Assembly: GCA_947629965.1 (NCBI GenBank)
Contig: CANRFS010000016.1
Location: 1-16,283 of the forward strand
Direction of reading: 5' to 3'
DNA: 16,283 bases
DNA from: an uncultured Clostridia bacterium
GTDB lineage: Bacteria > Bacillota > Clostridia > TANB77 > CAG-508
In this document: piece by piece, positions 1-6,696 of the stretch
How positions within the stretch are numbered: the stretch's first letter is position 1
Layout of the letters: each line of letters opens with the position of its first letter
Made by a program: the position numbers and the translations under genes
Notes under the pieces: model-generated
The model's input: the letters and a program-made list of their open reading frames with translations, nothing else
Databases searched by the model: none
What the model was told of the DNA's origin: nothing

Positions 1-837
1 AGATTTAGATAATTCATATTTTCCTTCCATCTGTCCATAGTGCATTTTTCTGTTTTCAGAAGTATTTTCTATTAAATCTCTATTTTCTTTTTCTGTTAAT
101 GAAATAAAATTTTCATATAAAGGTATTTCAATATCTTGTTTTGCAATGCTATTGTATAATCTTTTTATATGACATGTAGGATATATTGTTTTATCTAAAA
201 AAATATATATATTTTTTTCAAGTGCTATTTTTTCCTTTTTATTATTTAAATTGTTTATTTCATCTGCTTCAAAAGAACACCCTGTAGTTGTTTCATATAT
301 ATTTTTACAAAATGATAGATAATCTTGCCAATTAACAATTTTATAGATGTTATATATTTCATCACTTACTACTCTATCATAGTTTTCACTATCACCTATT
401 GCAAGTTCTGGCTCTATCATAGGTTTTAATAATTCTCTTGGAAACCATGGCAATTTATCATCTTCTGTTGCAGGCAATAAACTTGAAGTCCTTTTATTAA
501 GCTTTGCAGGAATAAAAAATATTCCCGTTAAATCTTCCATATCCTCTTCTTTTTTTTGACTTCCTTCTACTTCAGTTCTTATTACTTTAGCAGCAAGTAT
601 AACATATAAATTTTCATCTATATTTTTTTCATCAGCATCTTTTTCTTCACTTTTTTGAATCTCTTTTTTATTACTTTCGAAAAGCTTTGATGCTATTTCT
701 ACATCTATATTTCCGGTTACAAAACTTTCTTGTGATATTTTATAAAATTCTTCATTTTTAAAATCAATTGCTTTGTCAACTTGTGCAAGTACGGCTTTTT
801 TCAAATAATTGGTAATTCTTTGATTTTCTTTTTCCAT
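1..837 (-). CDS. Unrecognised large protein, N-terminal 279 residues (runs off the window)
   Basis: An open frame runs without a stop from an ATG at 837 down to the left edge, so the C-terminal part is missing. A GGAG ribosome binding site lies 6 bases before the ATG, and a TTTACT-17-TATAAT promoter lies just upstream. The protein is acidic and lysine-rich and looks soluble. Residues about 48-75 are a charged, probably helical or coiled stretch (KKEIQKSEEKDADEKN). After this comes a segment with LPWFPRELLKPMIEPELAIG and then an aromatic-rich stretch (NWQDYLSFCKNIYE). No signal peptide, membrane segment or nucleotide-binding motif is visible in the part present. I do not recognise the family. 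The arrangement could be the N-terminal region of a large multidomain protein such as a superfamily 1 helicase, but that is a guess from overall character. It lies downstream of tag and an AAA+ ATPase on the same strand but has its own promoter. Confidence 0.75.
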   Translation of the reverse strand, partial: MEKENQRITNYLKKAVLAQVDKAIDFKNEEFYKISQESFVTGNIDVEIASKLFESNKKEIQKSEEKDADEKNIDENLYVILAAKVIRTEVEGSQKKEEDMEDLTGIFFIPAKLNKRTSSLLPATEDDKLPWFPRELLKPMIEPELAIGDSENYDRVVSDEIYNIYKIVNWQDYLSFCKNIYETTTGCSFEADEINNLNNKKEKIALEKNIYIFLDKTIYPTCHIKRLYNSIAKQDIEIPLYENFISLTEKENRDLIENTSENRKMHYGQMEGKYELSKS

Positions 838-871
838 TTTTATCTCCATTTATGTATTTAATTATGAAAAT

Positions 872-900
872 ATTATAATATTATACTTCAAAAAAGTAAA
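872..900 (-). promoter_or_regulatory. Sigma-A-type promoter for the partial gene
   Basis: On the minus strand TTTACT (900-895) and TATAAT (877-872) are separated by 17 bases and lie 35 bases upstream of the ATG at 837. The -10 is consensus and the -35 matches at four positions. It sits between the end of tag and the partial gene, so that gene is probably transcribed on its own. Confidence 0.55.
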
Positions 901-968
901 GTTTATTTAATATATAAAATATCCCCACATTATTTCCTAAATCAGGTAAATTATCAATATGACCTATG

Positions 969-1517
969 CTAGTTTAATTTATTCTTATATAAAAAACATT
1001 CTTTTTCATGTGAATTAATAACTCCTATTGCTTGTAAATAGGAATATAAAATAGTACTTCCAACAAATTTCATTCCCCTCTTTTGTAAATCTTTAGACAA
1101 ATTATCTGATAAATGATTTGTAGTTTTATCTATTTCATAAATAATTTTATCATCAGTAAATGTCTTTAAATAACTATAAAATGAGCCAAATTCATTTTGT
1201 ATTTTCTTAAAAATTTTACTATTATTTATAGTAGCATTTATTTTTAGTTTGTTTCTTATAATCTTTTTATTTTCTAGTAATTCTTCTACTTTTATATCGC
1301 TATAACAACATATTTTATCTATATCAAAATTATCAAATGCTTCTCTAAAGTTTTCTCTTTTATTAAGTATGCACTCCCATGAAAGCCCAGCTTGAAAAGA
1401 CTCTAATATCAACATCTCGTATAGGTATTTATCATTAAAATTCGGCCTGCACCATTCATTATCATGATACTCAACATATTTAGGATTTTTTAAATTACAC
1501 CATTTACATCTATTCAT
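969..1517 (-). CDS. tag: DNA-3-methyladenine glycosylase I
   Basis: Base-excision repair enzyme that removes 3-methyladenine from alkylated DNA. From the ATG at 1517 the product is 182 residues, against 187 in E. coli. Family landmarks are clear: the N-terminal RCKWC and YHDNEW (Cys4 and His18) and the C-terminal NSHEKEC (His170 and Cys174) give the zinc 'snap' ligands, LESFQAGLSW carries the base-pocket Glu39 and Trp47, and KRGMKFVGSTILYSYLQA is the conserved C-terminal helix region. A longer frame opens at a GTG at 1559, but that codon lies inside the predicted -10 element, and the family begins exactly at the M-x-R-C motif, so I chose 1517. The GGGAG upstream is about 13 bases away, a rather long spacing. 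It follows the AAA+ gene on the same strand but appears to have its own promoter. Confidence 0.93.
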   Translation of the reverse strand: MNRCKWCNLKNPKYVEYHDNEWCRPNFNDKYLYEMLILESFQAGLSWECILNKRENFREAFDNFDIDKICCYSDIKVEELLENKKIIRNKLKINATINNSKIFKKIQNEFGSFYSYLKTFTDDKIIYEIDKTTNHLSDNLSKDLQKRGMKFVGSTILYSYLQAIGVINSHEKECFLYKNKLN

Positions 1518-1549
1518 AATATTACATGTTCTCCCTTTAAGCTTTATAC

Positions 1550-1579
1550 ATAATATCACATTTTCCTATTACTTAACAA
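1550..1579 (-). promoter_or_regulatory. Probable promoter for tag
   Basis: Minus-strand TTGTTA (1579-1574), 18-base spacer, TATTAT (1555-1550). Transcription would begin near 1543, just upstream of the ATG at 1517 and downstream of the alternative GTG at 1559. That supports the shorter tag start. Confidence 0.45.
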
Positions 1580-1589
1580 GTTTTTATTT

Positions 1590-3179
1590 TTATACTGCAA
1601 AGCCAATTACTCTTTTTTCTTTAACATCTGGTGTAATAGAGGTAATTGCATTTTCAACGTCAATTTTATTAATATTATTTATTGATTTGCTATTTGTTTT
1701 AACAATTCTATCTGCTTGTTCAAACTTAATTTTTTCAAATAAATTTCTTACATATCTACCATTTCCAAAATCATCTATATTTTTAGCTTTACTGAAATTA
1801 TCTAGAAGAATTTCATTACATGAGGAGGCTAGTTTATAATGTTCTTTTTTGCATAACTCTGTAAAGATAGATAATAGTTCTGTTTCATTATAATCCGGAA
1901 AGTTAATAGTAAATTGAATTCTGCTTTCGAAACCAGGATTTTGTTTAAGTAGTTGCTTCATTTCATTAGTATATCCAGCGAGTATAATACAAATTTCATC
2001 TCTATGGTCTTCCATCTCTTTTATTAATGTAGCTATGGCTTCATCTTCAAAACTGCCCTTTTCATTTGTAATTAAACTATATGCTTCATCTATGAAAAGA
2101 ACTCCACCTATTGCCTTTTCCACTGTATCATGAACTTTTTGAGCAGTCCATCCTACATATTTTGCAACTAAATCCCTTCCGTGAATTTCAACAAAATCTC
2201 CACTTCCACTTAATATTTTTTCTTCTTCAAATAATTTTCCAATTATTCTTGCTATACTGGTTTTACCTGTTCCAGGATTTCCAGTAAAACACATGTGTAA
2301 TGTTGGCATTTTTCCTCTTTCTTTATTTAATTTAATGTAATTAAGTATTTTTCCCATTTGTCCTTTAATATCACTTAGTCCTATTAGTTCACCTAGTTCT
2401 TCTTTTGCGCCTTTTTCTTGATTTTTAGATTTTTTGGTAGAAGTTCTTTTTGATTTATTATTCGTAAATAATTCTTTTGTTTTAGTTAGCATTTGTTTAT
2501 CAACAAAATCTAAATTTTTACTTTTACATTCGATTAATATTTTAATAACCATGTTTTTTAACGTCCAAAACGGAACATCTGCAAAATCTTTTAAATCTTG
2601 TTTTTTATATTTTAGATTATTTGACTCAAATTTGTTTTTGCAATACATCAACTTATCTTCTAAAGATATTTTTTCAATAGTCATTCTCCATGTTGCAAGT
2701 TCTCCAAGTTCTGCATCAGTTTCTCCTTCAGAAAAATTTGTATCTTCAAAAATAAAAATTTTATCGTTAGAAAGATTAATAACTCTTTTTAAAGTATCTA
2801 GTTCATCAGTATAATCAATTCTTAATTTTCTTTCATTAATTATAATTATACTTTCATCAATTCCACTAATTTTATCAAATGGGCAGTCTCTTCTACTATT
2901 TACAATTTTATCTAAACAGCATATTTTGTCATTTGATATAATATTATATTTAACAAATATTTTTGCACATACTTTTATGAGATCATTTAATAACTGATAG
3001 GAAGAATCATTCCTAATGATTATGTTATAATTTCCAAAATTAACTTGACCATTTTGTTTTAATTTTGTATATAATATCATATCTTTTAGAACATCCTTAT
3101 TTTGAACAACACCACATAAGCTATCTAATTCATTTAGTATTTCTTCATCTTCTACATCTAATTTACAATTTTTTACCAT
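1590..3179 (-). CDS. AAA+ ATPase of the CbxX/CfqX (SpoVK-like) family with a long N-terminal region
   Basis: 529 residues. The C-terminal half (about 262-529) is a complete AAA+ module: Walker A TGNPGTGKTS near residues 299-308, Walker B GGVLFIDEA near 358-366, sensor-1 region ILAGYTNEM near 399-407, the NPGFESR arginine-finger motif ending at Arg420, and a sensor-2-like GNGRYVRNLFEKI. These define the CbxX/CfqX/SpoVK group, hexameric ATPases that remodel protein partners such as Rubisco activases, SpoVK and EccA. Residues 1-235 are unlike the usual N-terminus and contain no intact nucleotide-binding motif. They may be a degenerate second module or a partner-binding domain. A basic Ser/Lys/Thr linker (about 241-260) joins the halves. 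The start is well supported by AGGAGG 7 bases before the ATG. Neighbours on the same strand are tag and an unknown gene. The substrate cannot be inferred. Confidence 0.88.
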   Translation of the reverse strand: MVKNCKLDVEDEEILNELDSLCGVVQNKDVLKDMILYTKLKQNGQVNFGNYNIIIRNDSSYQLLNDLIKVCAKIFVKYNIISNDKICCLDKIVNSRRDCPFDKISGIDESIIIINERKLRIDYTDELDTLKRVINLSNDKIFIFEDTNFSEGETDAELGELATWRMTIEKISLEDKLMYCKNKFESNNLKYKKQDLKDFADVPFWTLKNMVIKILIECKSKNLDFVDKQMLTKTKELFTNNKSKRTSTKKSKNQEKGAKEELGELIGLSDIKGQMGKILNYIKLNKERGKMPTLHMCFTGNPGTGKTSIARIIGKLFEEEKILSGSGDFVEIHGRDLVAKYVGWTAQKVHDTVEKAIGGVLFIDEAYSLITNEKGSFEDEAIATLIKEMEDHRDEICIILAGYTNEMKQLLKQNPGFESRIQFTINFPDYNETELLSIFTELCKKEHYKLASSCNEILLDNFSKAKNIDDFGNGRYVRNLFEKIKFEQADRIVKTNSKSINNINKIDVENAITSITPDVKEKRVIGFAV

Positions 3180-3368
3180 AGTAAATTCCTCCTTATTACA
3201 TAAAAATATTTTTGATGTTGTTATAATATAATAGATAAATTAAATTGAAAATAGCATTGGTCACGTAATGCTCTTGCAAATATTTTTAAAAATTAAATTT
3301 ACTATCTTTAAAAAAAATTATATTAGTGTTATTATAATATTATAAAAATTTGTAAAAGGAGCCTATTT
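3180..3368. promoter_or_regulatory. Divergent intergenic region between the AAA+ ATPase and xerC
   Basis: 189 bases of about 85 percent A+T holding the start signals of both flanking genes. xerC has AAAGGAG 7 bases before its ATG and the ATPase has AGGAGG. TATAAT-like boxes occur on both strands (for example TATTAT/TATAAC near 3220-3232), but I could not pair any with a convincing -35. A small imperfect inverted repeat, AGCATT-N8-AATGCT, lies near 3252-3272 and could be an operator. No RNA gene or further coding frame is visible. Confidence 0.4.
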
Positions 3369-4347
3369 ATGATAGATAGAGAGTCAAATCCAGAGTATTT
3401 AAATTCTTTTCTAGATTATAGTATTACTATACTTAACAAATCTCCTAATAGTATTAAAGAATATAATTACGACCTTATTAATTTTCTAAAATTTATAAAA
3501 ATAGAATTTAAATTAACAGATGAAAAAGATTATTCTAAAATCACTGTAAATGATTTAAGTTTGGATGTAATTAAAAAAATAACATTAGAAGATATTCATA
3601 AATATATCTCTTACATGGCAACAGAACTTAGAAGTAAACCTGCAACCCGTGCAAGAAAAGTTTCTACTATAAGGATTTTCTTTAAATACTTGTCTCAAAA
3701 AGCTAAATTAATAGATGTTAATCCTGCACAAAATTTAGAAACCCCTAAACTTGGAAAAAGAATTCCTAAGTATTTATCATTGGATGAAAGCAAAAAACTT
3801 TTAGAAGTGGCTCGGCAGTGAAGAAAATAGAAATGCTGAACGAGATTATGCAATAATTACTTTATTCTTGAATTGTGGAATGCGTTTGTCTGAATTAGTT
3901 AATATAAATATAAAAGATATTACTTTTAGTGAAGCTAAACTTAATGTTATAGGTAAAGGTAATAAGGAACGTACTATATACTTAAATAATGCTTGCATAT
4001 CAGCGATAAATGAGTATTTAACGGTTAGACCTAAAGAAGGAATTAAATATGATTCTAAAGATGCACTATTTTTAAGTGAAAGGCGTGAAAGAATTAGTAA
4101 TAGAACAGTACAATTCATAGTTAAAAAAGAATTATTAAAGGCTGGTTTAGATATAAATAAATATTCTGTTCATAAATTAAGACATACTGCTGCAACTCTT
4201 ATGTATCAATATGGAAATGTTGATATTCGTGCTCTTCAAGAATTATTAGGTCATGAAAGTATTTCTACAACTGAAATTTATACACATGTAGATAATAGTC
4301 AAATTAGAAATGCAGTTGAAAATAATCCTTTAGCAAATTTAAAGTAG
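3369..4347 (+). CDS. xerC: XerC-type tyrosine recombinase, split by a +1 frameshift at a CGG codon
   Basis: Site-specific recombinase, probably partner of XerD in resolving chromosome dimers at dif. The first frame (3369-3821) gives a normal SAM-like core-binding domain (SPNSIKEYNYDL, then PATRARKVSTIRIFFKYL) and stops just after ESKKLLEVARQ. The remainder (3814-4347) continues in the +1 frame as GSEENRNAERDYAIITLF. Skipping C3813 joins them into a 325-residue protein of normal family length with all catalytic residues: Arg172 (NCGMRLSEL), Lys196 (GKGNKER), His268 and Arg271 (HKLRH), His295 (LGHES) and Tyr304 (TEIYTH). Both halves are undamaged, so this does not look like an old pseudogene. 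The second half has no ribosome binding site of its own. AAAGGAG lies 7 bases before the ATG. The gene ends at a hairpin shared with the convergent LysM gene. Confidence 0.9.
3810..3816 (+). other. +1 frameshift site GCT-C-GGC in xerC
   Basis: The zero frame reads GCT CGG CAG TGA and stops. Omitting C3813 gives GCT GGC AGT GAA and enters the conserved recombinase frame. The in-frame codon at the break is CGG. The P-site codon is Ala GCT and the restored codon is Gly GGC, where many relatives have a glycine before the ERDYAI motif. Confidence 0.85.
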
Positions 4348-4364
4348 ATAATTAAATATTTTAT

Positions 4365-4405
4365 ACTACATATGTAACTTAAATTACCTATGTAGTTTTA
4401 TTATA
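4365..4405. terminator. Shared terminator between xerC and the LysM gene
   Basis: ACTACATATGTAA (4365-4377) pairs with TTACCTATGTAGT (4384-4396) with one mismatch around a 6-base loop, followed by a T-rich tail on the plus strand. It lies between the convergent xerC stop and the LysM stop. Confidence 0.65.
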
Positions 4406-4697
4406 TACATGGTATTAATAGTTTCTGATTTATATTTATATTGCTATTCTCTAAATTATTTATTTTCATTAAGTCACTTATAATATATCTTACGTCTTTG
4501 TTTTTATAATAACTATTACTTATTTGATTTGCTTTAGCTATATTCCATAATGTATCTCCTTGTGATACATATATAGTTTTATATTCAATTTCTTTATGAG
4601 ATAATGTTGATTTTCCTATAAAAAAAGTTATAAATAAAATCATTACTAATATTAATAAAATACTTCTTATAAATTTATTTTTGTTTGTGATTCTCAT
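4401..4697 (-). CDS. Membrane-anchored LysM protein, YneA-like SOS cell-division inhibitor
   Basis: 98 residues from the ATG at 4697, which has GGAGG 7 bases upstream. A longer frame to 4724 has no ribosome binding site. The order is a short basic N-terminus (RITNKNKFIR), one hydrophobic helix at about residues 11-29, then a single LysM peptidoglycan-binding domain beginning YVSQGDTLWNIAKANQIS and ending INQKLLIPCI. This architecture matches YneA/SulA-type division inhibitors of Firmicutes, which sit in the membrane facing the wall and delay division during DNA damage. The inference is much strengthened by the promoter, which carries a perfect LexA box between consensus -35 and -10 elements. 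In relatives the gene is often next to lexA. Here lexA is absent and xerC is the neighbour. The function is inferred from architecture and regulation. Confidence 0.85.
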   Translation of the reverse strand: MRITNKNKFIRSILLILVMILFITFFIGKSTLSHKEIEYKTIYVSQGDTLWNIAKANQISNSYYKNKDVRYIISDLMKINNLENSNININQKLLIPCI

Positions 4698-4718
4698 TTT
4701 ACATCCTCCATTCTCGCT

Positions 4719-4762
4719 AGGCAAAATCGGATTTTTTATAAAAGGACTATCCGATTTTGCCT
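4719..4762. repeat. 14-bp perfect inverted repeat in the LysM gene leader
   Basis: 4719-4732 (AGGCAAAATCGGAT) is perfectly complementary to 4749-4762, with a 16-base loop that itself contains TTTTATAAAA. On the minus strand it lies inside the predicted untranslated leader, ending about 10 bases before the GGAGG. On the plus strand it is followed by TTCTTCTTTTTTTC, so it could also act as a terminator facing guaA. Confidence 0.75.
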
Positions 4763-4828
4763 TCTTCTTTTTTTCTGCATCCCCTACATATTTTAAAACA
4801 ATTATGCAAACATTTATTTGTTAAACAT

Positions 4829-4857
4829 ATTATAACGAACACATGTTTCTTTGTCAA
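4829..4857 (-). promoter_or_regulatory. LexA-regulated promoter of the LysM gene
   Basis: On the minus strand a perfect TTGACA (4857-4852), 17-base spacer and perfect TATAAT (4834-4829). The spacer contains an operator at 4836-4849, CGAAC-ACAT-GTTTC, which matches the Firmicutes LexA consensus CGAACRNRYGTTYC at every position. LexA bound here would block RNA polymerase directly. Transcription would start near 4822, leaving a leader of about 125 bases. Confidence 0.88.
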
Positions 4858-4968
4858 TACTTTTTTAAAAATTTTTTAATTTTATAAGTTACAATTTATC
4901 TAATATATACTTTTTTAATAATTTATGATAAAATACTAATATTAAATTTAAGTTTAAGGAGATTTATA

Positions 4969-6508
4969 ATGAAGAATAAAGAAACTATTGTTATTTTAGA
5001 TTTTTATAGTCAATTTAATCAATTAATAGCAAGACGTGTTAGAGAATGTAATGTTTATTCAGAGGTACTTCCTTATGATGTACCAATTGAAAAAATTAAA
5101 GAAATTAATCCAAAAGGAATAATTTTTACTGGAGGACCTGCAAGTGTATATGAAGATGATAGTCCTTCTTGTGATAAAGAAATATTTAAATTAGGTATTC
5201 CTATTCTTGGAATTTGTTATGGTATGCAATTTATGAGTCATTCTCTTGGTGGAAAAGTTGAAAAAGGAACAAAAAAAGAATATGGAGAAACAGAAGTAAA
5301 TTTGGATACGTCTTCCCCACTTTTTGAAGGTTTTAACGATAAAAATATTTGCTTAATGAGTCATACTGATTTAGTAAAAGAATTACCAAAAGGCTTTAGA
5401 ACAATTGCTACTACTTCTAATTGTCCTGTCGCAGCTATTGAAAATAAAGAATTAAATTTCTATGGAATTCAATTTCATGCAGAAGTTAATAATACAGTAA
5501 ATGGTGTTAAAATTATAAGAAATTTCTTATATAACATTTGTAAGTGTTCTGGTGACTGGGTAATGTCTTCTTTTGTTGAGGAATCTATTAAAAATCTAAG
5601 AGAAAAAATTGGAGATAAAAAAGTGTTACTAGCCCTATCTGGTGGTGTTGATTCTTCTGTTGCTGCAGTACTACTTCATAAAGCTATTGGAAAACAATTG
5701 ACTTGTATATTTGTAGACCATGGTCTTCTTCGTAAAAACGAAGGCGATGAAGTTGAAAATATTTTTAGAAATCAGTTTGATATAAATTTAATTAGAGTAA
5801 ATGCTGAAGAAAGATTTTTATCTAAACTTGCTGGTGTTTCTGAACCAGAAAAGAAAAGAAAAATAATTGGTGAGGAATTTATCAGAGTATTCGAAGAAGA
5901 AGCAAAAAAAATTGGCACAGTAGACTTTCTTGTACAAGGTACTATTTATCCTGATGTAATAGAAAGTGGTAAAGGAAAAGCAGCAGTTATTAAAAGTCAT
6001 CACAATGTTGGTGGACTTCCTGACTATGTTGATTTTAAAGAAATAATAGAGCCTTTAAGAGATTTATTTAAAGATGAAGTTAGAAAAACAGGATTAGAAT
6101 TAGGTATTCCTGAAATGTTAGTATTTAGACAACCTTTCCCTGGCCCTCGGACTTGCAATTAGAATAATCGGAGATATAACAAAAGAAAAACTAGAAATAT
6201 TAAAAGATGCAGATTATATCTTTAGAGAAGAAATTGCAAAAGCTGGTTTAGATAAAGAATTAAATCAGTATTTTGCAGTTCTTACAAATTTAAAATCAGT
6301 TGGTGTTATGGGAGATTACAGAACTTATGATTATACACTTGCCTTAAGAAGTGTTTGTACAACAGATTTTATGACAGCAACATGGAGCAGAATTCCTTAT
6401 GATATACTTGAAAAAGTATCAAGTAGAATTGTAAATGAGGTAAAACATATAAATAGAGTTGTATATGATATAACTTCAAAACCACCTGCAACAATTGAGT
6501 GGGAATAA
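4969..6508 (+). CDS. guaA: GMP synthase (glutamine-hydrolysing), +1 frameshift at a CGG codon
   Basis: Converts XMP to GMP using glutamine and ATP, the last step of guanine nucleotide synthesis. The first frame (4969-6162) encodes the class I amidotransferase domain (nucleophile Cys83 in GICYGMQ, His170 and Glu172 in FHAEV, where the usual FHPEV proline is Ala) and the PP-loop ATP pyrophosphatase (LALSGGVDSS near 222-230). It breaks inside the invariant substrate-binding motif: instead of PFPGPGLAIR it reads PFPGPRTCN and stops. Omitting C6148 restores PFPGPGLAIRIIGD and continues through the dimerisation domain to PPATIEWE, giving 512 residues, the normal length. AAGGAG lies 7 bases before the ATG. 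I see no purine riboswitch in the leader. It is convergent with guaB. Without frameshifting the enzyme would lack its whole C-terminal domain and be inactive, so a functional shift is likely. Confidence 0.94.
6145..6151 (+). other. +1 frameshift site CCT-C-GGA in guaA
   Basis: The zero frame reads CCT CGG ACT TGC AAT TAG. Skipping C6148 gives CCT GGA CTT GCA ATT AGA, the invariant P-G-L-A-I-R of GMP synthases. The conserved residues lie on both sides of the break, so the position is fixed to the base: the extra C before GGA, after Pro codon CCT. Confidence 0.93.
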
Positions 6509-6637
6509 AAGTGTTATCAGGAGTAAAGTTACTCCCTTATTAGCAATTTTTTTCATTTTGTTTTCCTCCTCTGTGTTATTGCTAATAAAAAAAGTTGCTA
6601 CTAATATTATAACATATTTACATAAGATTTTCAAATT
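6509..6637. repeat. Hairpin-rich spacer after guaA
   Basis: Two inverted repeats precede the main terminator. One is GGAGTA-AAGT-TACTCC at 6520-6535. The other is an 11-bp perfect pair TTATTAGCAAT (6537-6547) and ATTGCTAATAA (6578-6588) around a T-rich 30-base loop and followed by an A-run. They may contribute to the 3' end of guaA mRNA. No coding frame is convincing here. Confidence 0.5.
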
Positions 6638-6686
6638 AATAAAAGCAGCAATATGTGGACTATGTCCATTTATTGCTGCTTTTATT
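6638..6686. terminator. Bidirectional terminator between guaA and guaB
   Basis: 6638-6660 and 6664-6686 form a 16-bp perfect stem beginning AATAAAAGCAGCAATA, a 2x2 internal loop, and five more pairs (TGGAC/GTCCA), with a 3-base loop. A-rich and T-rich flanks give a terminator on either strand, as expected between convergent genes. Confidence 0.85.
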
Positions 6687-6696
6687 CTTGTAATAA

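Noticed and set aside
535..705. CGG trinucleotides near 535 and 703 in the partial gene
   Set aside because: They are split between codons (ACG GGA and ACC GGA), so they are not in-frame CGG codons and do not count as frameshift sites.
2434..2814. A 126-codon plus-strand frame within the AAA+ gene
   Set aside because: It is antisense to a conserved protein, Phe/Ser/Leu-rich as expected from reverse complement of Lys/Glu/Asp codons, with no start signals.
4763..4968. A purine riboswitch upstream of guaA
   Set aside because: No conserved purine-aptamer stems or loops are visible. The region holds the divergent LexA-controlled promoter and a plain A/T-rich leader.
6308..6508. A separate 66-residue gene
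   Set aside because: It is the end of the GuaA dimerisation domain; the frame is open and conserved back to the frameshift at 6148.
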